Shown piece after piece: positions 10,804-23,300 of a stretch of 64,000 bases of DNA. The stretch's first letter is position 1, and every line of letters begins with the position of its first letter. The translations under genes and the position numbers were made by a program. Source of the stretch: Elymus sibiricus (taxonomy: Eukaryota; Streptophyta; Magnoliopsida; Poales; Poaceae); the NCBI GenBank assembly GCA_039707655.1, contig CM077673.1:506001-570000 (forward strand), read 5' to 3'. The notes under the pieces were generated by a model. It made no database searches. It saw only the letters and a program-made list of their open reading frames with translations, and was not told the DNA's origin.

Positions 10804-11000
10804 AAAAGATAAAATATTGCAGGACTATCCAGGAGAGGTAAGGCATAGGTTGTCAATAGATCAAGGGCTTTGGAGTTGCCAGAGAAATTTTAGCAAAGCA
10901 TAGGTCAACTCCATGCAAAGGTTTCGAGAAATCCAATAATTTGCAGAGAGGATTCAAATGGTTTTGAAAAGAAAAGGTTGCAAAAATCCAGGGTGTCACA

Positions 11001-14000
11001 ATTTTCTGGATTCGCATGCTCGCCGCAAGCATTTTGAGTACTTGTGGGTCCGAAACGGAGACCAAATGACAAAGTTATGACCATTTTAGTGAACACCGGT
11101 CCATTTTATGGCAGTCCTTGAAAGAACATCATTTTCCCCTGACGCTTTTTGCCTCACCGACCTGAAATTTTGTGTCGTCGATAGTGGAGATATTGTTTCC
11201 ACATATATATTGACCAATGCCAGGAATGCCCTTTCATTCTTGGCTGTCACACACATAAGTTACAGCATGTCACATGGCGAAAACAAGGAGAATAAGGCAT
11301 ATAGCCGCTGGATTTTCTTGAATTTATGGCCAAATGGGATTGCCCGGATCATAGAGCATCTATAGAAAGCTACGCTTGCCCTGACCAGGGGGGCTAATGT
11401 CTATAATCAACATAATATCTTGAATTTCCTTCAAAAGGAAGTGCCAATGGGTTCAGAAACTTGTCCGAAAAACAACGGTGAATGATGTTCTTTGACTTTC
11501 AGGCCTAAAAAGTCCTACTTAAGGATGAATTTGAGGGAACTCCAGGCATCCTGGCGCAAGTGGGGAGTATTTTCTGAATTCACATGCTCGCCACGAGCAT
11601 TTTGAGTACTTGTGGGTCCGAAACGGACACCGAATGAGAAAGTTATGACCATTTTAGTGAACACCGGTCCATTTTATGGTAGTCTTTGAAAGAACTTCAT
11701 TTTCCCGTGACGCTTTTTGCCTCACCGCCCCAAAATTTTGTGTCCTCGATAGTGGATATATTGGTTCCACATATATATTTACCGATGCCAAGAATGCCCT
11801 TTCGTTCTTGGCTGTCACACACATAAGTTACAACATGTCACACGGCGAAAACAAGGAGAATAAGGCATATAGCCGCTGGATTTTCTTGAATTTACGGCCA
11901 AATGGGATTGCCCGGATCATAGAGCATTAGCAGAAAGCTATGTTTGGCCCTACTAGGGGGACTAATGTCTATAATCAACGTAATCTCTCGAATTTCCTTC
12001 AAAAGGAATTGCCAATGGGTTGAGAAACTTGTCCGAAAAACAGCGGCGAATGATGTTCTTTGACTTTCAGGCCCAAAAAGTCCTGCTTAAGGCCAAATTT
12101 GAGGGTACTCCGGGCATCCTAGCGCAAGCAGGGTGTATTTTCTGGATTCGCACGCTCGCCGCGAGAATAGTGAGTACTTGTGGGTCCGAAACGGACACCG
12201 AATGACAAAGTTATGATCGTTTTAGTGAACACCGGTCCATTTTATGGCAGTCCTTGAAAGAACTTGATTTTCCTGTGACGCTTTTTGCCTCACCGCCCCG
12301 AAATTTTGTGTCCTCGATAGTGGAGGTATTGTTCCCTCATATATATTGACCGATGCCAGGAATGCCCTTTCGTTCTTGGCTGTCACACACATAAGTTACA
12401 GCATATCACACGGCGAAAACAAGGAGAATAAGGAATATAGCCGCTGGATTTTCTTGAATTTACGGCCAAATGGGATTGCCCAGATCATAGAGCATCTGTA
12501 GAAAGCTACGTTTGCCCCTACCAGGGGGGCTAATGTCTATAATCAACGTAATCTCTTGAATTTCCTTCAAAAGGAAGTGCCAATGGGTTCAGAAACTTGT
12601 CCGAAAAACTACGGCGAATGATGTTCTTTGACTTTCAGGCCCAGAAAGTCCTGCTTAAAGCCAAATTTGAGGGTACTCTGGGAATCCTATTGCAAGAGGG
12701 GAGTATTTCTGGATTCACATGCTCGCCGCGAGCATTTTGAGTACTTGTGGGTCCGAAACGGACACCGAATGACAAAGTTATGACCGTTTTAGTGAACACC
12801 GGTCCATTTTATGGCAGTCCTTGAAAGAACTTCAGTTTCCCGTGACGCTTTTTGTGTCCTTGATAGTGGAGATATTGTTTCCACATATATATTGACCGAT
12901 GCCAGGAATGCCCTTTCGTTCTTGGCTGTCACACACATAAGTTATAGCATGTCATACGGCGAAAACAAGGAGAATAAGGCATATAGCCGCTGGATTTTCT
13001 TGAATTTACGGCCAAATGGGATTGCCCGGATCATAGAGCATCTGCAGAAAGCTATGTTTGTCCCTACCAGGGGGACTAATGTCTATAATCGACGTAATCT
13101 CTCGAATTTCCTTCAAAACGAATTGCCAATGGGTTGAGAAACTTGTCCGGAAAACAGCGGCGAATGATGTTCTTTGACTTTCAGGCCGAAAATGTCCTGC
13201 TTAAGGCCAAATTTGAGGGTACTCCCAGCAGCCTAGCGCAAGCTGGGAGTATTTTCTGGATTCGCATGCTCGCCGCAAGCATTTTGAGTACTTGTGGGTC
13301 CGAAACGCAGACCAAATGACAAAGTTATGACCGTTTTAGTGAACACCGGTCCATTTTATGGCAGTCCTTGAAAGAACTTCATTTTCCCGTGACGCTTTTT
13401 GCCTCACCGCCCCAAAATTTTGTGTCCTTGATAGTGGAGATATTGTTTCCACATATATATTGACCAATGCCAGGAATGCCCTTTCGTTCTTGGCTGTCAC
13501 ACACATAAGTTACAGCATGTCACACGGCGAAAACAAGGAGAATAAGACATATAGCCGCTGGATTTTCCTGAATTTATGGCCAAATGGGATTGCCCGGATC
13601 ATAGAGCATCTGTAGAAAGCTATGTTTGCCCTGACCAGGGGGGCTAATGTCTATAATCAATGTAATCTCTTGAATTTCCTTCAAAAAGAAGTGCCATGGG
13701 TTCAGAAACATGTCCGAAAAACAGCGGTGAATGATGTTCTTTGACTTTCAGGCCCAAAAAGTCCTACTTAAGTCTGAATTTGAGGGTACTCCACCCATCC
13801 TGGCGCAAGCGGGGAGTATTTTCTGAATTCACATGCTCGCCACGAGCATTTTGAGTATTTGTGGGTCCGAAACAGACACCGAATGACAAAGTTATGATCG
13901 TTTTAGTGAACACCGGTCCATTTTATGGCAGTCCTTGAAAGAACTTCATTTTCCCGTGACGCTTTTTGCCTCACCGCCCCGAAATTTTGTGTCCTTGATA

Positions 14001-17000
14001 GTGGAGATATTGTTTCCACATATATATTGACCGATGCCAGGAATGCCCTTTCGTTCTTGGCTATCACAGACATAAGTTACAGCATGTCACATGGCGAAAA
14101 CAAGGAGAATAAGGCATATAGCCGCTCGATTTTCTTGAATTTACGGCCGAATGGGATTGCCCGGATCATAGAGCATCAGCAGAAAGCTATGTTTGGCCCT
14201 ACCAGGGGGACTAATGTCTATAATCAACGTAATCTCTCGAATTTCCTTCAAAAGGAATTGCCAATGGGTTGAGAAACTTGTCCGAAAAACAGCGGCGAAT
14301 GATGTTCTTTGACTTTCAGGCCCAAAAAGTCCTCCTTAAGGCCAAATTTCATGGTACTCCGGGCATCCTAGCGCAAGCGGGGAGTATTTTCTGGATTCGC
14401 ACGCTCGCTGCGAGCATTTTGTGTACTTGTCGGTCCGAAACGGAAACCGAATGACAAAGTTATGACCGTTTTACTGAACACCGGTCCATTTTATGGTAGT
14501 CCTTGAAAGAACTTCATTTTCCCGTGACGCTTTTTGCCTCACCACCCCGAAATTTTGTGTCCTCGATAGTGGAGATGTTGTTCCCACATATATATTGACC
14601 GATGCCAGGAATGCCCTTTCGTTCTTGGCTGTCAGACACATAAGTTACAGCATATCACACGGCGAAAACAAGGAGAATAAGGCATATAGCCGCTGGATTT
14701 TCTTGAATTTACGGCCAAATGGGATTGCCCGGATCATAGAGCATCAGCAGAAAGCTATGTTTGGCCCTACCAGGGGGACAAAGGTCTATAATCAATGTAA
14801 TCTCTTGAATTTCCTTCAAAAGGAATTGCCAATGGGTTGAGAAACTTGTCCGAAAAACAGCGGCGAATGATGTTCTTTGACTTTCAGGCCCAAAAAGTCC
14901 TGCGTAAGGCCAAATTTGAGGGTACTCCGGGCATCCAGGCGCAAGCGGTGAGTATTTTGTGGATTCACATGCTCGCCGCAAGCATTTTGAGTACTTGTGG
15001 GTCCGAAACGGACACCGAATGACAAAGTTATGCCCGTTTTAGTTAACACCGGTCCATTTTATGGCAGTCCTTGAAAGAACTTCATTTTCCCGCGACGCTT
15101 TTTGGCTCACTGCCCTGAAATTTTGTGTCCTCGATTGTGGAGATATTGTTTCCACATATATATTGACCGATGCCAGGAATGCCCTTTCGTTCTTGGCTGT
15201 CACACACAAAAGTTACAGCATGTCACACGGCGAAAACAAGGAGAATAAGGCATATAGCCGCTGGATTTTCTTGAATTTACGGCAAATGGGATTGCCCGGA
15301 TCATAGAGCATCTGCAGAAAGCTATGTTTGGCCCTACCCGGGGGACTAATGTCTATAATCAATGTAATCTCTCGAATTTCCTTCAAAAGGAATTGCCAAT
15401 GGGTTGAGAAACTTGTCCGAAAAACAGCGGCGAATGATGTTCTTTGACTTTCAGGCCCAAAAAGTCCTGCTTAAGGCCAAATTTGAGGGTACTCCGGGCA
15501 TCCTGGTGGAAGCGGGGGTATTTTCTGGATTCGCAGGCTTGCCGCGAGCATTTTAAGTACTCGTGGGTCCGAAACGGACACCGAATGACAAAGTTATGAC
15601 CGTTTTAGTGAACACGGGTCCATTTTATGGCAGTCCTTGAAAGAACTTCATTTTCCTGTAACGCTTTTTGCCTCACTGCCCCAAAATTTTGTGTCCTCGA
15701 TAGTGGAGATATTGTTCCCACATATATATTGACCGATGCCAGGAATGCCCTTTCGTTCTGGGCTGTCACACACATAAGTTACAGCATGTCACACGGCGAA
15801 AACAAGGAGAATACGGCATATAACCGCTGGATTTTCTTGAATTTATGGCCAAATGGGATTGCCCGGATCATAGAGCATCAGCAGAAAGGTATGTTTGGCC
15901 CTACCAGGGGGACTAATGTCTATAATCAACGTAATCTCTCGAATTTCCTTCAAAAGGAATTGCCAATGGGTTGAGAAACTTGTCCGAAAAACAGCGGCGA
16001 ATGATGTTCTTTGACTTTCAGGCAAAAAAAGTCCTGCTTAAGGCCAAATTTGAGGGTACTCCGGGCATCCTAGCACAAGCGGGGAGTATTTTCTGGATTC
16101 GCACGCTCGCCGTGAGCATTTTGAGTACTTGTGGGTCTGAAACGGACACCGTATGTCAAAGTTATGACCGTTTTAGTGAACACCGGTCCATTTTATGGCA
16201 GTCCTTGAAAGAACTTCATTTTCCCGTGACGCTTTTTGCCTCACCGCCCCGAAATTTTGTGTCCTCGATAGTGGAGATATTTTTTCCACATATATATTGA
16301 CCGATGCCAGGAATGCCCTTTCGTTCTTGGCTGTCACACACATAAGTTACAGCATGTCACACGGCGAAAACAAGGAGAATAAGGCATATAGCCGCTGGAT
16401 TTTCTTGAATTTACGGCCAAATGGGATTGCCCGGATCATAGAGCATCTGTAGAAAGTTACGTTTGCCCCTACCAGGCGGGCTAATGTCTATAATCAATGT
16501 AATCTCTTGAAATTCCTTCAAAAGGAAGGGCCAATGGGTTCAGAAACTTGTCGGAAACCAGCGGCGAATGATGTTCTTTGACTTTCAGGCCCAAAAAGTC
16601 CTGCTTAAAGCTGAATTTGAGGGTACTCTGGGCATCCTGGCGCAAGCGGGGAGTATTTTCAGGATTCACATGCTCGCCGTGAGCATTTTGAGTACTTGTG
16701 GGTCTGAAACGGACACCGAATGTCAAAGTTATGACCGTTTTAGTGAACACCGGTCCATTTTATGGCAGTCCTTGAAAGAACTTAATTTTCCCGTGACGCT
16801 TTTTGCCTCACCGCCCCGAAATTTTGTGTCCTCGATAGTGGAGATATTTTTTCCACATATATATTGACCGATGCCAGGAATGCCCTTTCGTTCTTGGCTG
16901 TGACACACATAAGTTACAGCATGTCACACGGCGAAAATGAGGAGAATAAGGCATATAGCCACTGGATTTTCTTGAATTTACGGCCAAATGGGATTGCGCG

Positions 17001-17328
17001 GATCATAGAGCATCTGCAGAAAGCTATGTTTGGCCCTACCAGGGGGACTAATGTCTATAATCAATGTAATCTCTCGAATTTCCTTCAAAAGGAATTGCCA
17101 ATGGGTTGAGAAACTTGTCCGAAAAACAGCGGCGAATGATGTTCTTTGACTTTTAGGCCCAAATAGTCCTGCTTAAGGCCTAATTTGAGGGTACTCCGGG
17201 CATCCTGGTGCACGCAGGGGTATTTTCTGGATTCGCACGCTTGCCGCGAGCATTTTAAGTACTTGTGGGTCCAAAACGGACACCGAATGACAAAGTTATG
17301 ACCATTTTAGTGAACACCGGTCCATTTT
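11001..17328. repeat. Array segment 1: irregular, more diverged monomers next to the LTR
   Basis: Starts with a partial monomer cut by the LTR insertion. Anchors: 11,108 (B), 11,676 (A), 12,244 (A/B hybrid), 12,811 (A-like, 21-bp deletion), 13,358 (B), 13,925 (A), 14,493 (A/B), 15,061 (B/C), 15,627 (A), 16,195 (C/B), 16,762 (C). The regular A-B-C order is not yet established. The stretch from 11,001 resembles that from 13,251 (offset 2,250, four monomers), sharing rare variants such as ccctgaccagg and accaaatgac, so an older four-monomer duplication is likely. Confidence 0.85.
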
Positions 17329-20300
17329 ATGGCAGTCCTTGAAAGAACTTCATTTTCCCGTGACGCTTTTTGCCTCACCGCCCCAAAATTTTGTGTCCTC
17401 GATAGTGGAGATATTGTTTCCACATATATATTGACCGATGCCAGGAATGCCCTTTCATTTTGGCTGTCACACACATAAGTTACAGCATGTCACACGGCGC
17501 AAACAAGGAGAATAAGGCATATAGCCGCTGGATTTTGTTGAATTTACGGCCAAATGGGATTGCCCGGATCATAGAGCATCTGTAGAAAGTTACGTTTTCC
17601 CCTACCAGGCGGGCTAATGTCTATAATCAACGTAATCTCTTGAATTTCCTTCAAAAGGAAGGGCCAATGGTTTCAAAAACTTGTCCGAAACCAGCGGCGA
17701 ATTATGTTCTTTGACTTTCAGGCCCAAAAAGTCCTACTTAAGGCTGAATTTGAGGGTACTCTGGGCATCCTGGCGCAAGCGAGGAGTATTTTCAGGATTC
17801 ACATGCTCGCCGCGAGTATTTTGAGTATTTGTCGGTCCGAAACGGACACCGAATGACAAAGTTATTACCGTTTTAGTGAACACCGGTCCATTTTATGGCA
17901 GTCCTTGAAAGTACTTCATTTTCCCGTGATGCTTTTTGCCTCACCGCCCCAAAATTTTGTGTCCTCGATAGTGGAAATATTTTTTCCACATATATATTGA
18001 CCGATGCCAGGAATGCCCTTTCGTTCTTGGCTGTGACACACATAAGTTACAGCATGTCATACGCCGAAAATGAGGAGAATAAGGCATATAGCCGCTGGAT
18101 TTTCTTGAATTTACGGCCAAATGGGATTGCGCAGATCATAGAGCATCTGCAGAAAGCTATGTTTGGCCCTACCAGGGGGACTAATGTATATAATGAATGT
18201 AATCTCTCGAATTTCCTTCAAAAGGAATTGCTAATGGGTTGAGAAACTTGTCCGAAAAACAGCGGCGAATGATGTTCTTTGACTTTCAGGCCCAAAAAGT
18301 CCTGCTTAAGGCCAAATTTGAGGGTACTCCGGGCATCCTGGTGCAAGCGGGGGTATTTTCAAGATTCGCACGCTTGCCGCGAGCATTTTAAGTACTTGTG
18401 TGTCCGAAACGAACACCGAATGACAAAGTTATGACCGTTTTAGTGAACACCGGTCCATTTTATGGCAGTCCTTGAAAGAACTTCATTTTCCCGTGACGCT
18501 TTTTGCCTCACCGCCCCGAAATTTTGTGTCCTAGATAGTGGAGATATTGTTCCCACATATATATTGACCGATGCCAGGAATGCCCTTTCGTTCTTGGCTG
18601 TCACACACATAAGTTACAGCATGTCACACGGCGAAAACATGGAGAATACGGCATATAGCCGCTGGATTTTCTTGAATTTATGGCCAAATGGGATTGCCCG
18701 GATCATAGAGCATCAGCAGAAAGGTATGTTTGGCCCTACCAGGGGGACTAATGTCTATAATCAACGTAATCTCTTGAATTTCCTTCAAAAGGAATTGCCA
18801 ATGGGTTGAGAAACTTGTCCGAAAAACAGAGACGAATGATGTTCTCTGACTTTCAGGCCCAAAAAGTCCTGCTTAAGGCCAAATTTGAGGGTACTCCGGG
18901 CATCCTAGCGCAAGCGGGGAGTATTTTCTGGATTCGCACGCTCGCCGTGAGCATTTTGAGTACTTGTGGGTGTGAAACGGACACCGAATGTCAAAGTTAC
19001 GACTGTTTTAGTGAACACCGGTCCATTTTATGGCAGTCCTTGAAAGAACTTCATTTTCCCGTGACGCGTTTTGCATCACCGCCCTGAAATTTTGTGTTCT
19101 CGATAGTGGAGATATTGTTTCCACATATATATTGACCGATGCCAGGAATGCCCTTTCGTTCTTAGCTGTCACACACATAAGTTACAGCATGTCACACGGC
19201 GAAAACAAGGAGGATAAGGCATATAGCCGCTGGATTTTCTTGAATTTACGGCCAAATGGGATTGCCCGGATCATAGAGCATCTGTAGAAAGCTACGTTTG
19301 CCCCTACCAGGGGGGCTAATCTCTATAATCAACGTAATCTCTTGAATTTCCTTCAAAAGGAAGGGCCAATGGGTTCAGTAACTTGTCCGAAAACAGCGGC
19401 GAATGATGTTCTTTGACTTTCAGGCCCAAAAAGTCCTGCTTAAGGCTTAATTTGAGGGTACTCCAGGCATCCTGGCGCAAGCGGGGAGTATTTTCTGGAT
19501 TCACATGCTCGCCGCGAGTATTTTGAGTACTTGTCGGTCCGAAACGGACACCGAATGACAAAGTTATGACCGTTTTAGTGAACACCGGTCCATTTTATGG
19601 CAGTCCTTGCAAGAACTTCATTTTCCCGTGACGCTTTTTGCCTCACCGCCCCGAAATTTTGTGTCCTCGATAGTGGAGATATTTTTTCCACATATATATT
19701 GACCGATGCCAGGAATGCCCTTTCTTTCTTGGCTCTGACACACATAAGTTACAGCATGTCAGACGGCGAAAACGAGGAGAATCAGGCATATAGCCGCTGG
19801 ATTTTCTTGAATTTACGGCCAAATGGGATTGCGCGGATCCTAGAGCATCTGCAGAAAGCTATGTTTGGCCCTACTAGGGGGACTAATGTCTATAATCAAT
19901 GTAATCTCTCGAATTTCCTTCAAAAGGAATTGCCAATGGGTTGAGAAACTTGTCCGAAAAACAGCGGCGAATGATGTTCTTTGACTTTCAGGCCCAAAAA
20001 GTCCTGCTTAAGGCCAAATTTGAGTGTACTCCGGGCATCCTGGTGCAAGCGGGTGTATTTTCTGGATTCGCACGCTTGCCGCGAGCATTTTAAGTACTTG
20101 TGTGTCCGAAACGGACACCGAATGACAAAGTTATGACCGTTTTAGTGAACACCGGTCCATTTTATGGCAGTCCTTGAAAGAACTTCATTTTCCCGTGACG
20201 CTTTTTGCCTCACCGCCCCGAAATTTTGTGTCCTCGATAGTGGAGATATTGTTCCCACATATATATTGACCGATGCCAGGAATGCCCTTTCGTTCTTGGC

Positions 20301-23300
20301 TGTCACACACATAAGTTACAACATGTCACACGGCGAAAACAAGGAGAATACGGCATATAGCCGCTGGATTTTCTTGAATTTATGACCAAATGGGATTGCC
20401 CGGATCATAGAGCATCAGCAGAAAGGTATGTTTGGCCCTACCAGGGGGACTAATGTCTATAATCAACGTAATCTCTCGAATTTCCTTCAAAAGGAATTGC
20501 CAATGGGTTGAGAAACTTGTCCGAAAAACAGCGACGAATGATGTTCTTTGACTTTCAGGCCCAAAAAGTCCTGCTTAAGGCCAAATTTGAGGGTACTCCG
20601 GGCATCCTAGCGCAAGCGGGGAGTATTTTCTGGATTCGCACGCTCGCCGTGAGCATTTTGAGTATTTGTGGGTCTGAAACGGACACCGAATGTCAAAGTT
20701 ATGACCGTTTTAGTGAACACCGGTCCATTTTATGGCAGTCCTTGAAAGAACTTCATTTTCCCGTGACGCTTTTTGCCTCACCGCCCCGAAATTTTGTGTC
20801 CTCGATAGTGGAGATATTTTTTCCACATATATATTGACCGATGCCAGGAATGCCCTTTCGTTCTTGGCTCTATCACACATAAGTTACAGCATGTCAGACA
20901 GCGAAAACGAGGAGAATAAGGCATATAGCCGCTGGATTTTCTTGAATTTACGGCCAAATGGGATTGCGCGGATCCTAGAGCATCTGCAGAAAGCTATGTT
21001 TGGCCCTACCAGGGGGACTAATGTCTATAATCAACGTAATCTCTCGAATTTCCTTCAAAAGGAATTGCCAATGGGTTGAGAAACTTGTCCGAAAAACCGT
21101 GGCGAATGATGTTCTTTGACATTCAGGCCCAAAAAGTTATGCTTAAGGCCAAATTTGAGGGTACTCCGGGCATCCTGGTGCAAGCGGGGGTATTTTCTTG
21201 ATTTGCACGCTTGCCACGAGCATTTTAAGTACTTGTGGGTCCGAAACGGACACCGAATGACAAAGTTATGACCGTTTTAGTGAACACCGGTCCATTTTAT
21301 GGCAGTCCTTGAAAGAACTTCATTTTCCCGTGACGCTTTTTGCCTCACCGCCCCGAAATTTTGTGTCCTCGATAGTGGAGATATTGTTCCCACATACATA
21401 CTGACCGATGCCAGGAATGCCCTTTTGTTCTTGGCTGTCACACACATAAGTTACAGCATGTCACACGGCGAAAACAAGGAGAATACGGCATAGAGCCGCT
21501 GGATTTTCTTGAATTTATGGCCAAATGGGATTGCCCGGATCATAGAGGATCAGCAGAAAGGTATGTTTGGCCCTACCAGGGGGACTAATGTCTATAATCA
21601 ATGTAATCTCTCGAATTTCCTTCAAAAGGAATTGCCAATGGGTTGAGAAACTTGTCCGAAAAACAGCGACGAATGATGTTCTTTGACTTTGAGGCCCAAA
21701 AAGTCCTGCTTAAGGCCAAATTTGAGGGTACTCCGGGCATCCTAGCGCAAGCAGGGAGTATTTTCTGGATTCGCACGCTCGCCGTGAGCATTTTGAGTAC
21801 TTATGGGTCTGAAATGGACACCGAATGTCAAAGTTATGACTGTTTTAGTGAACACCGGTCCATTTTATGGCAGTCATTGAAAGAACTTCATTTTCCCGTG
21901 ACGCTTTTTGCCTCACCGCCCCGAAATTTTGTGTTCTCGATAGTGGGGATATTGTTTCCACATATATTTTGACCGATGCTAGGAATGCCCTTTCGTTCTT
22001 GGCTGTCACACACATAAGTTACAGCATGTCACACGGCGAAAACAAGGAGGATAAGGCATATAGCCGCTGGATTTTCTTGAATTTACGGCCAAATGGGATT
22101 GCCCGAATCATAGAGCATCTGTAGAAAGCTACGTTTGCCCCTACCAGGGGGGCTAATGTCTATAATCAACGTAATCTCTTGAATTTCCTTCAAAAGGAAG
22201 GGCCAATGGGTTCAGAAACTTGTCCGAAAACAGCGGCGAATGATGTTCTTTGACTTTCAGGCCCAAAAAGTCCTGCTTAAGGCTAAATTTGAGGGTACTC
22301 CGGGCATCCTGGCGCAAGCGGCGAGTATTTTATGGATTCACATGCTCGCCGCGAGTATTTTGAGTACTTGTCGGTCCGAAACGGACACCGAATGACAAAG
22401 TTATGACCGTTTTAGTGAACACCGGTCCATTTTACGGCAGTCCTTGAAAGAACTTCATTTTCCCATGACGCTTTTTGCCTCACCGCCCCGAAATTTTGTG
22501 TCCTCGATAGTGGAGATATTTTTTCCACATATATATTGACCGATCCCAGGAATGCCCTTTCTTTCATGGCTGTGACACACATAAGTTACAGCATGTCAGA
22601 CGGCGAAAACGAGGAGAATCAGGCATATAGCCGCTGGATTTTCTTGAATTTACGGCCAAATGGGATTGCGCGGATCATAGAGCATCTGCAGAAAGCTATG
22701 TTTGTCCCTACCAGGGGGACTAATGTCTATAATCAATGTAATCTCTCGAATTTCCTTCAAAAGGAATTGCCAATGGGTTGAGAAACTTGTCCGAAAAACA
22801 GCGGCGAATGATGTTCTTTGACTTTCAGGCCCAAAAAGTCCTGCTTAAGGCCAAATTTGAGTGTACTCCGGGCATCCTGGTGCAAGCGGGGGTATTTTCT
22901 GGATTCGCACGCTTGCCGCGAGCATTTTAAGTACTTGTGGGTCCGAAACGGACACCGAATGACAAAGTTATGACCGATTTAGTGAACACCGGTCCATTTT
23001 ATGGCAGTCCTTGAAAGAACTTCATTTTCCCGTGACGCTTTTTGCCTCACCGCCCCGAAATTTTGTGTACTCGATAGTGGAGATATTGTTCCCACATATA
23101 TATTGACCGATGCCAGGAATGCCCTTTCGTTCTTGGCTGTCACACACATAAGTTACAGCATGTCACACGGCGAAAACAAGGAGAATACGGCATATAGCCG
23201 CTGGATTTTCTTGAATTTATGACCAAATGGGATTGCCCGAATCATAGAGCATCAGCAGAAAGGTATGTTTGGCCCTACCAGGGGGACTAATGTCTATAAT

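Larger units (their letters stand above)
1..11000 (-). mobile_element. Ty3/gypsy LTR retrotransposon, chromovirus Tekay/Del-like, left end cut by window
   Basis: The segment 1-1,850 is repeated without net indels at 9,151-11,000 (offset 9,150), as expected for two LTRs in direct orientation. Between them, on the minus strand, lie a tRNA-iMet primer site, gag, protease, reverse transcriptase, RNase H, integrase with chromodomain, and a polypurine tract, in Ty3/gypsy order (integrase last). LTR length is 3,429 bp and the internal part 5,721 bp, so the whole element should be about 12.6 kb, of which 11.0 kb is visible. Long LTRs, an iMet primer site and a C-terminal chromodomain together point to the Tekay/Del clade. 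The coding part is broken by several stops and at least one frameshift, so this copy depends on other elements. The right edge abuts the satellite at 11,001; the left edge is outside the window, so the target-site duplication cannot be read. Confidence 0.95.
7572..11000 (-). repeat. 5' LTR, complete, 3,429 bp
   Basis: On the minus strand the LTR starts at 11,000 with TGTGACACCC and ends at 7,572 with GGGTGCCACA. These ends form an imperfect inverted repeat with the canonical TG...CA termini. The inner end is fixed by the primer site five bases further in; the outer end is fixed by loss of similarity to the 3' LTR at 1,850/11,000 and by the start of satellite sequence at 11,001. The LTR is patchy: AT-rich at about 10,200-11,000, GC- and CpG-rich at about 9,150-10,050, mixed from 7,572 to 9,150. 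No long reading frame in it is convincing. Confidence 0.95.

Noticed and set aside
1..11000. Centromere-specific CRM-type retrotransposon
   Set aside because: The very long LTRs and the chromodomain type after integrase fit Tekay/Del better; I see no CRM-type CR motif at the integrase end.
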